From Silene conica (Eukaryota > Streptophyta > Magnoliopsida > Caryophyllales > Caryophyllaceae), in assembly GCA_029255685.2 (NCBI GenBank), contig CM055318.2:17737001-17801000 (forward strand): DNA of 64,000 nt, written 5' to 3'. The notes beneath the pieces are model-generated. The model made no database searches and was not told where the DNA came from. It was given only the letters and a program-made list of their open reading frames with translations. The position numbers were made by a program, and so were the translations under genes. Position 1 is the first letter of the stretch; each line of letters starts with the position of its first letter. Positions 24,312 through 35,520 of this stretch are shown one piece after another.

Positions 24312-26001
24312 TGATGAGCTTCATTTTAGTCATATTTTTCATTGCTTTTTCTTCATTTTTGGTCCCGATTCGACCTCGTTTTGCGTGCCTTTGCTCGTTT
24401 TTACATCCATTACCTCGACTATTCCTATTTTGTTTCCATCTTGTAGGAATTGTGACGGGAGCGAAGAAACGGGAGTAAACGAGACGGATTTCTAGCAAAA
24501 AATGAAGAATTGAAGAGATTTTGGCTCCAGGCCCTCTCAGCCGGTCCCAGACTGGCAGCCGGTGGGCCGGCTGGGAGCGTTGACTTGACTGTTGAAGAAA
24601 ATGATAAAATGTTACAGGAACTTGAGGCTTGATTCTAAGCCGGTCCCCAGCCGGCGGCCGGTAGACCGGCCGGGGATCATGTCCCATACTTAGCCGTTTT
24701 CGAAAAGTTAAGGAAATCAAGTTTTTGGGCAGATTCAAGAGAAAAGGGTTCCCACCCGGTGGCCAACCGGCAGCCGGCCAACCGGCAGCCGGCCAGCCGG
24801 CTGTCTGTACCTGTACATTGAAGAAATTGGAGGAAAAATCAGAAGTATGCATTTGCACTCTAAGCCGGTGACCGACCGGCAGCCGGCCGGTCGGCTGAGA
24901 ATCAAGACCAAATGAAAAAAAAGAAGAAAAAGTTCAGAAGTTTGTATTTTTGACTCTTAGCCGGTTCCAGACCGGCAGCCGGTGGACCGGCTGAGAGTTA
25001 AGTTCCAGAATTTCACGCACTATATATACCCGCACTTAGTCTATTTTCATTTACGCACTTTTCACGTAATTTTCACGCATCCCTAGGGTTCTACTGTTTC
25101 ATTGTTCTTCCTTTTACATTCAAAAACTCTACTCAAAATCATAATCTAGTGAATCTCTTAGTTTATCATCCTTAGTTGGTTCTTATCTCTTTCATTAGTT
25201 TACATTTGGGATTTGGTTGTAATTTGGATATTTTGAGAGAACTCTTCAATTTGTATCCAAGTTCTTCACTTTTATTCAAGTATTGGTATAATCTTCTCCT
25301 TCTTTACTTTGTTTTTGCATTTCCTTCAAGTTTCCTTCAATCAATTGTTTACATTCATTTATTCCAACATGTTTAGCATTTACTCTTCAATTATTTACAT
25401 GTCATCTTTAGTTATGTGTGAGTAGTCCATTTCTAGGGTTAGGGGTGTGCTTGGGTGGTTGGTGTTGATGATTATTGCTTAGGGTTAGAGTTTGTTCTCC
25501 ATCTTTGTTAGGTTTTCATTACATGCTTGCTATGTGTTTGATGAAATGCCTCAACGACGGTTGGGCATGATTCTTGTTGTTGTTTGCCTTTGACGATAGT
25601 CTAGGGTTCTCATGAGCATGTATGTATGATTTGTTGGCCTTGTTTGTAGCGAGAGCTAGGATAGGGTTCGACTTTAGGCGAGTCTAATCGAAGGACGCGA
25701 CAAACCTAGACCTAGCTTAGAAGAGACTTCATACCCTTTGCATGTTTGGCATCGACCTACCCTAGTAACCTCCGACATCCTAGTTGTTTTTATTATCGAT
25801 TTAATCTTAGCTTGTTTGTCTTAATTTATCTTTAGTTGTTAGTCTTATCACCCTCAAACCTTACCCCGACTTAAGCTTGAATTAGAACCTAACTAAACAA
25901 TTTTCCCCACCATCTTCGTGTTCGACCCCGAATTTCATACTACTTGCTTTCGGGTTTAAAAATGTGTTTGATGCCGGTAGTGACGGCAAAAACCGCCATC
26001 A
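24312..26001 (+). repeat. Athila 5' LTR
   Basis: 1690 bp, highly similar to 38353-40040. It contains extra CCGG-module sequence near 24770-24805 relative to the 3' LTR, and probable transcription start signals near TATATATACC at 25021. Confidence 0.93.
24530..25005. repeat. CCGG-rich quasi-palindrome array in the Athila 5' LTR
   Basis: Five modules begin near 24537, 24637, 24750, 24860 and 24955. Most follow the pattern AGCCGGT ... ACCGGC with an internal CAGCCGG and flanks such as CTCTTAG and CTGAGAG, so each can fold into an imperfect hairpin. AT-rich, unrelated sequence of 40-60 bp separates them. Confidence 0.85.
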
Positions 26002-26004
26002 AAA

Positions 26005-26022
26005 TGGCGCCGTTGCCGGGGA
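26005..26022 (+). promoter_or_regulatory. Athila primer-binding site
   Basis: TGGCGCCGTTGCCGGGGA lies three bases after the 5' LTR. This is the usual Athila/Tat site, considered complementary to an Asp tRNA. Confidence 0.9.
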
Positions 26023-27753
26023 TGATGCTAGAGATTGTTTAGTTTAGTTTTATTTTTAGCCTTAGTTAGTTGTGCTTTCTTTGTCTTGTTCAAAGCTTTG
26101 TTAGTTAAGTGTAGAGTGGTTGTTATTTTACTCTCCCTAGTGCCTAAAAAACACTAGGACGACTAATCTTTGTGCTAAGTTTTTTTGCCAAGGGGCGATT
26201 CAACTTCTTTACTTTCAAGCTCCGAACCGGAAAGGCTTTTTTGAGCCTTAAGGAACCGGACCTTAGCAAGAGTGAGGATTGCTTCCCAAGCATCAACTAG
26301 TCAAAACAACCCACCTTCTCCACCCGAACCACAAAGCCCAAATCAAGACATTCCAAGCCCAATCTCCGAAAACTTCGACAACCCATTCTACCAATCACCA
26401 CCACCCTCACCTCAAATTCCAAACCACCCACAAATTTCTATAATGGCCGCCCTAAGAGATCACAATCGCCCAAACCACAATGATACAACAAACCCCATCA
26501 ATTTTGGCAACCTTGTGCCACAAAACTTCGAGATCCACCCCTCTCAAATGAGCTTCATTGAGAAACATGCTTTTGGTGGAGCCTCTCATGAGGACGCCCA
26601 CGGGCATTTGAGGAAGTTTAAAGGCAAAGTTTCCATGATTAAGAAGACGGGGGTGCCGGAAGAAACTTTGAGACTAATGCTTTTTCCCTACTCATTGACG
26701 GATAAGGCGGATAGGTGGTTAAATATTCATCCCCCGAATACCTTTACTACTTGGGATGACTTGGCCAAAGCTTTTCTTGCTAAGTACTATCCATCATCAA
26801 AAACCGCCATGATCCGTAACGAGATTACCCAATTCCAACAAGATGAGGGGGAAAGCTTGGGAGAGGCATGGGATCGGTATCAAGACTTCCTCGCTAGGTG
26901 TCCTCATCATGGGATACCTACATGGTATACCACCCAAACCTTCTTTCAAACTCTCCTTCCACGCACAAAGGAAATGGTGAATGCGTCCGCGGGAGGTAGT
27001 TTTGATCACTTTCCACATGAAGACGGGACCGAGCTTATCAAGAAGATAGTGGATTCTGAGGAAAACTATGGTACAAGAGGAAATTCATTGAGAAGAAGTA
27101 GTAAATACCCCAATGAGAGCCTTTCCAACTGCAAAGCTAATGAAGAAAAAAATGCCAAAATTGATTTATTGACAAAGAAGTTGGAGGAGTTAACAAAGGA
27201 GTCTACAAGCAAAGAGACCAAGGGAAACACTCCGGGAATGTACCAAGTGAGCAACGTTGTTTCATGCGACTTGTGTGGAGGTAGTGGGCATACGTTTGAT
27301 GTGTGTGCCAATAATTCGTATGAGGGAAGTGAGAGTGAAGAGGAGTTTTATGCTTTCCAAGCCTTCAACAACTCAAGGAGTCAAAACACTTTCAACCCAA
27401 ATTTCAATTACTACCATCCGGGCATTCGAGGAAGCCCTTACATGAGCTACAAGAGTACAAACGTCTTGAACCCGCACCAACTTCAACAACCCCAACCACA
27501 AAACCCACCGAGATTCCAACCAAGGGGTGGGCATTTCAATCCAAGAAACAATTACCACAATCAAAATTTCTACCAAGGGAATCAATCAAATCAAGCCAAC
27601 CAAGGGTTTCCACAAAATTTCAATGACCCAAATTTCAACCCAAATTTCAACAATCAAAACCAACAAAACTTCAATCCACCAAACCAAAATCTCAACCAAC
27701 CATCATTCCAAAATAATTCCAACAACCCCAATCAAAACCAAAACAACTACAAC

Positions 27754-28428
27754 TAGGGCTGAGCAAAAAAAATCCAATACGAATTTTTATCCGAATCGAT
27801 CCGAATTCCGGAAAAAAATTTCCGAATATATGGATACCGTTTAAAATGGATATCCGATCCGGTTTTTTCCGAATAAACTGGACCAGATGTGGATCGAGAT
27901 TTCCATAAAACTGGATATCCGAATCCGATCCGAATTTAAAAAAATTATAAAAAAATGTTTAGAAACTTCATGTTTAGTTTATGCGGATTTTAGAGATATT
28001 TTGAAATTTGTAATAAAGACTTGTAATTTAATAATTCATGCGATCAGGACTTATAATTTAATAATTCATGCGATCGAGACTTGTAATTTAATAATATATG
28101 TGATCACGATTCAAGATTTGTAATTTATGCCATCGAAGACCCTTTTAAAGTGGGTTGCAAAATGTGAAATGCACTGAAATTGCCTTTAGTTTTAGTTTGC
28201 AACAACACATTGGCCAATAGCACAATAACTTTTGTGGAACTTTTTTTACTTTTAAATCTGGATCAAATCCGGTTTCCGAAATATGGATATCCGAATATTT
28301 GGATTCCAGATTATTGGATATCCGAAATATTTGGATCGGATGTGGATCACCAAAATTGAGAATTTCAAATTCGGATATCCGATCCGAATGCCAAAACCGG
28401 ATCGGATATCCGGTTTTGCTCAGCCCTA
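27754..28428. mobile_element. hAT-superfamily MITE inserted in Athila gag
   Basis: 675 bp with terminal inverted repeats TAGGGCTGAGCAAAA and TTTTGCTCAGCCCTA and a perfect 8-bp duplication ACTACAAC (27746-27753 and 28429-28436), diagnostic of hAT. The interior is rich in GGATATCCGAATCC-type sequence and has a 30-bp tandem repeat. It has no transposase. Confidence 0.95.
28018..28130. repeat. 30-bp tandem repeat inside the hAT MITE
   Basis: GACTTGTAATTTAATAATTC recurs with small changes at 28018, 28048 and 28078, followed by a decayed fourth unit. Confidence 0.85.
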
Positions 28429-29296
28429 ACTACAACCACAATCCACAACAAAATTTCAATAATAACCAAAATCTCAACAACCCAAACTACAATCCAAACT
28501 TCAATCCAAACTTTCCATCAAACAACCAAAACCAAAACTTCAATAACCAAGCTCTAAGAGGAAACTCCCAAAGTGGGGGTGCAAGGAACGATTATGGGTT
28601 TCCCTTGCCCCTCAACAATGCACCTCATCAAGACACAACAAGTGAATCCCAAGTGGGGGAGTTGTTGAAACTTGTGAAGAACATGCAAGCAACTCACACA
28701 CAAGAAATTGCGAATTTGAAGACTGCCAATCAAAGAGAAATAAGGGAAATGGAGGCTCGAGTTGCCTCTCAAGCTCTAGCAAACCCACAGAGGCCACCGG
28801 GCGGCTTCCTTGCCCAAGGCCAAAGTTCTAAGGATGCCTCACATAATCACCAAGCACATGCGGTGATCTTGAGGAGTGGTACGGAGCTAGAGGACCCGTA
28901 CAAGGATTATAACTTTGGTGAAGAGGAGCCCATTTTGGAGCTTGTGAAAGAGAAGGAAAATGGAGTTGATGCAAGCACTTCAAGGGATAATGAGTATTAT
29001 GTGGAGGACCTCCCTTATGAGGGAAAAGAAGAAGAAGATATCTTGGAGGAAGTGGATGCTAGACAAGAAGAGTTGGTTGCACAACCAACTACTAAGGTAA
29101 CAAGCAAATCAACACCCACCAAGGTACTATCTAACCCTCAACCTACTAGCTTGCCATATCCTTCAAGGGCTTTGAAGGGAAAAGAAAACTTCAAGTTCAT
29201 CAACTTTTGTAAGATGCTTGAACAACTTGAAGTGACTCTTCCTTTCACGGATGTGATCTTGAATATGCCGACTTACTCAAAATTTTTGAAAAAATC

Positions 29297-32200
29297 TTGT
29301 CGGGAAAGAGGACCTTGGGTAACCAAGAAGTAATGGCTATGAAGGAGGAGTGCAGTGCACTTCTCCTCCAAAAGGTGCCAAAGAAACTTGGTGACCCGGG
29401 GAGCTTCTCTATCCCTTGCATAGTCGGTGGTATTCCTATCTCCCGTGCTCTTTGTGATTTGGGAGCTAGTGTTAGTGTGCTCGCCTTGAAAGTTGTTAAA
29501 AGAATTGGTATGAATGACTTGGTTCCAACAAGAATCGCCCTCCAATTGGCGGATAGGTCCGTCAAGCACCCTTTGGGGGTGCTTGAGGACGTTCCCGTCA
29601 AGGTGGGTAAACATTTAATTCCCGCCGATTTTGTTGTCCTTGATATCCCGAAGGATAGCCACACCCCCATCATCTTCGGTAGGCCTTTCTTGGCTACCGG
29701 AGGCGTCTTGATAGACGTGAAGAATGGGCGGCTCACCTTTAGGGTTGGGGATGACAAAATCGAATTTAATCTTCCTACTATGGTGAAAGGTCCAAGACAT
29801 GATGAGGCATTCACATTGGACATTGTGGAACAAGTGGTAAGGGAAATGGAAGAAGTGGAAGAAGACAAGGAGAGTCACATGGAGCAATTGTGTGGCATCT
29901 CAACATGTGAAGACAAAGAGATGGATGAAAACCTCGATCTTGATGATGATGAGGTAGAAAAAGTGGAGGGAATGCTCCCTCCAAAGGTACAACTCAAACC
30001 CCTTCCTCCCTCCCAAAAGTATGCCTTTCTTGGGTAGGGAGAGGCTTACCCGGTGATTATCAACGCTAACCTTAATGAGCACCAAGAATCCAAGCTCATT
30101 TCAACCTTGAAGGATCATAGGAGCTCATTAGGGTATAGTCTTGACGACATCAAGGGTCTAAGCCCGAGTCTTTGCATGCATAGGATAATTCTTGAGGAAG
30201 GGAGTAGACCAAGAGTGGAGGGGCAAAGGAGGTTGAACCCCAAGATGGCCGAGGTAGTGAAAAGTGAGGTTTTGAAATTACTTGATGCCAGCATCATCTA
30301 TCAAATAACCGATAGTAGGTGGGTGAGCCCCGTGCACGTTGTCCCCAAGAAAGGGGTGTGACTATGGTCACATAAGCGGATGGGACTCTCCTCCCTACTC
30401 GTCCGGTGACCGGATAGAGGATGTGCATCGATTACCGGAAGTTAAATGCGGCGACCCTCAAAGACCATTTCCCCATTCCCTTCATAGACCAAATGCTTGA
30501 AAGATTGGCGGGGCATGCTTACTATTGTTTCCTTGATGGGTACTCCGGGTTCTTTCAACTACCCATCCACCCGGAGGACCAAGAAAAGGCTACCTTCACT
30601 TGTCCTCAAGGAGTCTACGCTTACCGAAGAATGCCATTTGGGTTGTGTAACGCACCCGGCACCTTTCAAAGGTGTATAATGGCAATCTTCGCGGATTTCC
30701 TTGAGACAAGCATGGAAGTCTTCATGGACGACTTTAGTGTGCATGGGGATTCGTTTGAGTTGGGTCTCGAGAATTTGAAGAATGTTCTTACAAGATGTGA
30801 AGAGCATAACCTCGTCCTTAATTAGGAAAAGTGCCACTTTATGGTTGAGGAGGGGGTTGTGCTCGGTCATATCGTGTCTAAGAGGGGAGTTGAAGCTGAT
30901 GGCGCAAAGATTGCCATGATAGAGAACTTATCACCTCCCACAAATGTGAGGGGGGTGAGAAGTTTTCTAGGCCACGCCGGTTTTTACCGACGTTTCATTA
31001 AAGACTTTTCAAAAATTGCTAAGCCATTGACTTCACTTCTCCTTAAGGACGCCCCTTTTGTATTTACTAATGAGTGTGTTGAAGCTTTTTCAAGGATCAA
31101 GGAAGCCCTAATCACGACCCCAATCATCCGGGCACCGGATTGGGGGCTCCCCTTCGAAATCATGTGTGATGCTTCGGATTTCGCGGTTGGAGCGGTGCTT
31201 GGTCAAGTAGTTGACAAGAGACATCATGTCATTTACTACTCGAGCAAGACTCTAGACCGGACTCAAGCTCATTATTCCACCACGGAGAAGGAGATGTTGG
31301 CTATTGTTCATGCCATCGATAAATTCCGTCCATACCTAGTGGGATCCAAAGTAATCATCTACTCCGACCATACCGCTTTAAGGCAATTAATGTTGAAGAA
31401 AGATGTCAAGCCTCGGCTCTTGAGATGGGTCCTTTTTCTTCAAGAGTTTGATCTTGAGATTAGGGACAAGTCGGGGTCGGAGAATGTTGTTGCGGACCAC
31501 ATGTCTAGATTGACTATTGAAGATCATGGTTTACAAGATAAGGAATGACCAATTAATGAATGGTTGCGCGAGGATAACTTGATGGCTATAGGCAATAAGT
31601 TGCCTTGGTTTGCGGATCTAGCCAACTACTTTGTTAATGGCTTTATCCCCGAGGAATTGGAGGCTAGAGATAGGAGAAAATTGAAGGTGGATGCTAAGAG
31701 ATACTTTTTGGATGATCCTTACCTATTCAAAAAGTGTGGGGATGGACTTTTGAGGAGATGCGTGTCCAAAGAAGAGGGGCTTGACATAGTGGATATGCTT
31801 CATAATTCCGCCTATGGAGGACACTTGGCGGCTTCTCGGACTATAACCAAGGTGCTCCAAGGAGGGTTCTTTTGGCCTTCTATGTTCAAAGACATTCACG
31901 ATGTGGTTAGATCTTGTGACGCATGTCAAAGGTCGGGCAACATTGGTAAGAGGAATGAGATGCCCCTCAAGACTATCTTGGAGATTGAGTTATTCGATTG
32001 TTGGGGGATTTACTTTATGGGACCTTTCCCAAACTCTTGTGGGAATGAGTACATCTTGGTGGCGGTTGATTACGTCTCCAAGTGGATAGAAGCGGTTGCC
32101 TCCCCCACCAATGACTCTAAAGTAGTTGTGAAGCTCTTCAAAAACATAATCTTTCCCTGTTTCGGAGTACCCCAAATTGTGATTAGTGATGAAGGTTCTC

Positions 32201-32905
32201 ACTTCCGGAAACACACATTCAAGACCCTTCTAGCCTCTTATGGAGTGACCCACAAGGTAGCACTTGCCTACCACCCTCAAACTAGTGGGCAAGTGGAGGT
32301 TTCAAATCGTCAAATCAAGGCTATCTTAGAGAAGGTGATACACAAGAACCGGAAAGATTAGTCCCAAAAGTTGTTCGATGTGTTGTGGGCTTTGAGGACG
32401 GCTTACAAAACACCCATAGGAATGACTCCCTACAAGCTTGTGTACGGTAAAGCATGCCACCTACCGGTGGAGCTTGAGCACAAGGCTTGGTGGGCCTTGA
32501 AGGAGATGAATTTCGACTTAGATTTGGCCGGGGAGAAAAGATTCTTGCAAATGAGTGAGCTTGAAGAGCTTAGATTTGAGGCTTATATATGAAAGTTCAA
32601 AACTCTACAAAGAGCAAACCAAGAAATGGCATGATGCCAAGTTGATGAAGAAGAATGTAAGCATAGGAGACCTTGTGCTCCTTTTCAATTCAAGGGTTAA
32701 GAATTTCCCGGGAAAACTTAGATGAAGATGGTCGGGTCCCTTCAAAGTAATGGACATTTCACCTCACGGGGCTTTTGAACTTTGGAGTGAAGGCGGTGGC
32801 ACCTTCAAAGTCAACGGGCACCGGATCAAACATTATTACCAAGGGGATTCTAAAGGAACGGTAGAAGTGATTGACCTCGAGGACCCACTCCCCGAGGAGG
32901 ATTGA
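29297..32905 (+). pseudogene. Athila pol (protease, RT, RNase H, integrase), broken
   Basis: The protease frame 29297-30037 has CDLGASVSVL and IIFGRPFLAT. RT starts in 30053-30361, shifts frame near 30358, and continues at 30421 with MCIDYRKLNAATLKDHFPIP and the catalytic box FMDD. A TAG at 30823-30825 replaces a family tryptophan codon. RNase H (31140-31500) has FEIMCDASDFAVGAVL. The integrase has an HHCC finger (CDACQ near 31918). The position of the first catalytic aspartate reads WGIYFMGP, with TAC at 32011-32013. SDEGSHF keeps the second aspartate. Stops at 31546-31548, 32359-32361 and 32590-32592, plus a frameshift near 32586 and a later in-frame TGA near 32725, break the C-terminus. 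It is non-functional as it stands. Confidence 0.92.
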
Positions 32906-33164
32906 TTCTCAAGGAGATTGTTCGTGTAAGGTTTGGTGGAGTCACTTAATAATTACCGTTTGTAAGTATTAGCTTCCTATCTTTCATGTAGTTTGCGTCT
33001 TAGTTCGATTTTTAGTTTGATTTTTAGCTTGCATTTGAAATTTGGAAATGTTGGTTGCTTGTTTTTGGTTAATTCTTGGGTTTAGTCGAAAGATGAAAGG
33101 CAAAATCGATGTTAGCAAACTCCATTTTTGATGTTCAAGTAAATTATTTTTCGAAACTGTGCAC

Positions 33165-33665
33165 AGGTACTCCCAGCCGGGGTACCGGCCGACGGTCACA
33201 TACCGGCTAAGAGTACCTGGGCACATTTCTGTTTTTGATGATTTATTTGGCAGATTTCAGGTTTTGCACTCTAAGCCTGTACCAGACCGACCGCCGGTCT
33301 ACCGGCTTAGAGTCAGGTTACTTATTCAAAAAGACGAAAATTCAAAGAAGGCTCGATTCTTAACCGGTAGGCCGGCAGCCGGTCCACCGGCTGAGAATCA
33401 TGAGGTGGTGTCTAGAATTGAAGAAAAAGAGGAGAAGAAGGATCCCCAGCCGGTCCGCCGGCAGCCGGTCCGCCGGCTGGGAGTTTTTGTAAGTGAAGAA
33501 AAGTTGAAGAAGAGAAAGGAGTGGAGGTTATGAAGACCGACTCTGAGCCGGTCGGCCGGCTCAGAATCAATGCTCTTTCAAAAGTTGCGAAAAATCAAAA
33601 TAATCTTAACCCTAATTTTGAGCCGGTCGACCGGCAGTCGGTGCCAGACCGGCCCAGAGTCATCT
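33165..33665. repeat. CCGG-rich quasi-palindrome array between Athila pol and third ORF
   Basis: Six modules start near 33170, 33270, 33357, 33443, 33540 and 33620. Their inverted CCGGT/ACCGG organisation and AGAGT/GAATC-like edges match those in the LTR. The short module at 33545-33566 is nearly perfect: GAGCCGGTCGGCCGGCTC. Confidence 0.85.
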
Positions 33666-33814
33666 GTTCGCGAATTAAAAGACTCGAAATCCCTCATTCT
33701 TTCTCATTTCTTCTTCTTTCTTTCTTATTTCCTCCATCTCTCTTACATTCCCAACCTACAAAAACTCCATAAATCATCCCAAATCAACCCCTTTCATCCT
33801 TCCCACCCACAATC

Positions 33815-35520
33815 ATGTCCGGAAACCGAACGGAGAGGAGAACTAAATCGCGACATGACCCGACGGTTGAACAAGAAGTACAAAATGTGATTGATAGCAG
33901 CTATATTAGTCCTGATCCGGACTTTCCCGGTCTCCAATTCGCAACTATCACCCAAAAAGGTAACTTCACTTACTTCAAACATCGCCCCCTTCACCCGACT
34001 CGGTTTATTGATAGGGTCTCCATGAGGGAGTTAGGGATTGACAAGATTACTGGGGCACTTTTTGATGGAATGGGAATGAAAGCCTTGTATGATATTAGAC
34101 CGGTTCACACCTCTCCCCGCTTGACTTGGGAATTTTTGAGTTCGCTTGTGGTTACCAAGAACCGGAGTCTAGGGACGGTAGTTTTCTTAGAATTCCGTCT
34201 TATGAATAAGCTACACCGCTTGACTTTGGAGGACTTTGCCTTGATTTTTGGTCTTAATGGGAAATTGCCCATTCATCCTCCGGAGGGATTTGACACGGAG
34301 GCTATTTGGACGGCCATTACCGGCTTGGTTAGTGATAGAACGAAGAAGAAGCCGGCTAATCGGGTGCATTTGGCGCCAATTAGGATATGGCATTGTTTCA
34401 TGGGGTGGACCGTCCTATCTCGGGATGAGCCACATAATTTCAGAACTGAGGAGCTTGAGATCTTAGGGTCTTATCTGATCAATGGGCCGAAGCTAAACAT
34501 TGCCCATCATATGGCTCTTCATTTGAGCCGGTTGGCCACCCAACCTCAACTTACCACCCCGATTTGTGTTGGCGGGATGGTTACCTTGATAGCTGACAAC
34601 CTTTGTCAGAGGCATTTTACGGTGAATTATATCCAGGGCGAGAACATCCTATCTCGCCGTACATGCAGGATGTCTTGGGGTGGATCAAATATAACCCCAA
34701 TGACCGGCAAGAGTATTGGCAGATTCGTGTTAACAACAAATTCAAAAATTTCGTTCCTTTGCCAAACACCGACAGGATGAGGGTAGTGTCAGGGAATACC
34801 TCCTACCTCCTCGATATTGAGGTCGATCCAGATGAGCTCCCACCTGATCAGCGCCCTCCCAGAGTTTATGCCCGTGATAGGGTCGGTACTACCACCTCCG
34901 ACCTCCAGTTTCAGCAGCCCGCAGTCACTATGCCTCCTTGTCAGAGTGGTCCTACATTTTTCCAAGGCTCGACCCCCAGTTCCGTTCCTCCTCCTCAGCC
35001 TTCCCCATTACACCAGGACCTCATTGATTTTATGGCCCGAGTTGATTTGAATATGAAGACGGCAACAGAGCTTGCTGATGAGCGCCAGGCATTGGCGGAT
35101 GAGCGCCATCGGGATTTGACTTATAGGCTTGACTACTTGTACCACGATCAGGCCTATGGGACCTTCCCTAGCTATGACCAATATGTTCGTCAGGGGTACC
35201 ATCATGCAGCCGGTGGTCATCCTTCTTACTACTTGCCTCCTGAGGGTGGATATGTGCCCCCTGAGGGACGTTTTTATGGGGAGATTAATGTTGTTCCGGG
35301 CTACTTCTCTAGCCCGATCTTTCCCCCTAATTTCCGTAGAAATGCGGACTCAGGCCCTCAAGGGCATCCATCTCCCCGAGGCATGGTTGGTGATCCCGGA
35401 GCTAGTGGCTCGCATGCTTCCCCCTTCCGCGATGTCTTGAACAACCCGGATGATTACATGGTAGTGGATGCGAGTGGTGATGTGAGCGGTAATGGAGATG
35501 GTGATGAGGATGATGAGTGA
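33815..35520 (+). pseudogene. Athila third ORF (Athila ORF-1 / env-like position), one frameshift
   Basis: Starts with ATG at 33815 (MSGNRTERRT). The N-terminal part carries the Athila-family signature around LHRLTLEDFALIFGLNGKLP (about 34211-34270) and a WHCFMGWTVLSR segment. The frame then switches between about 34600 and 34680 to one open from 34603 to a TGA at 35518-35520. That second part starts GELYPGREHP and ends proline/glycine-rich with an acidic tail (GNGDGDEDDE). A single indel near 34600-34680 explains the overlap. In Athila this gene sits between pol and the 3' LTR and has been called env-like. I see no signal peptide or clear membrane anchor, so an envelope role is not supported here. 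Confidence 0.8.

Larger units (their letters stand above)
26272..29333 (+). pseudogene. Athila gag, interrupted by a hAT MITE
   Basis: The frame is open from 26272 (a GTG; the first in-frame ATG is at 26443) to 27753, then resumes at 28437 and runs to a stop at 29331-29333. A retrotransposon gag domain spans about 26560-27030 (FPYSLTDKADRWL, AFLAKYYPSSKT). A zinc-knuckle C-x2-C-x4-H-x4-C (CDLCGGSGHTFDVC) lies near 27270. A long Asn/Gln/Pro-rich segment follows and is split by the MITE, whose first bases supply a TAG stop. The frames on both sides of the MITE are compatible once it and one duplication are discounted. The end is a frameshift in an A run near 29290, where the family normally reads through into protease. 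Confidence 0.88.

Noticed and set aside
24301-24858. 185-residue minus-strand frame with AAGWPAAGWP repeats
   Set aside because: It is translation of the CCGG-module array in the Athila LTR. The same text in the other LTR is broken.
33815-35520. Envelope glycoprotein gene in the Athila
   Set aside because: The position fits the env-like ORF of Athila, but no signal peptide or membrane anchor could be seen, so only the family name is used.
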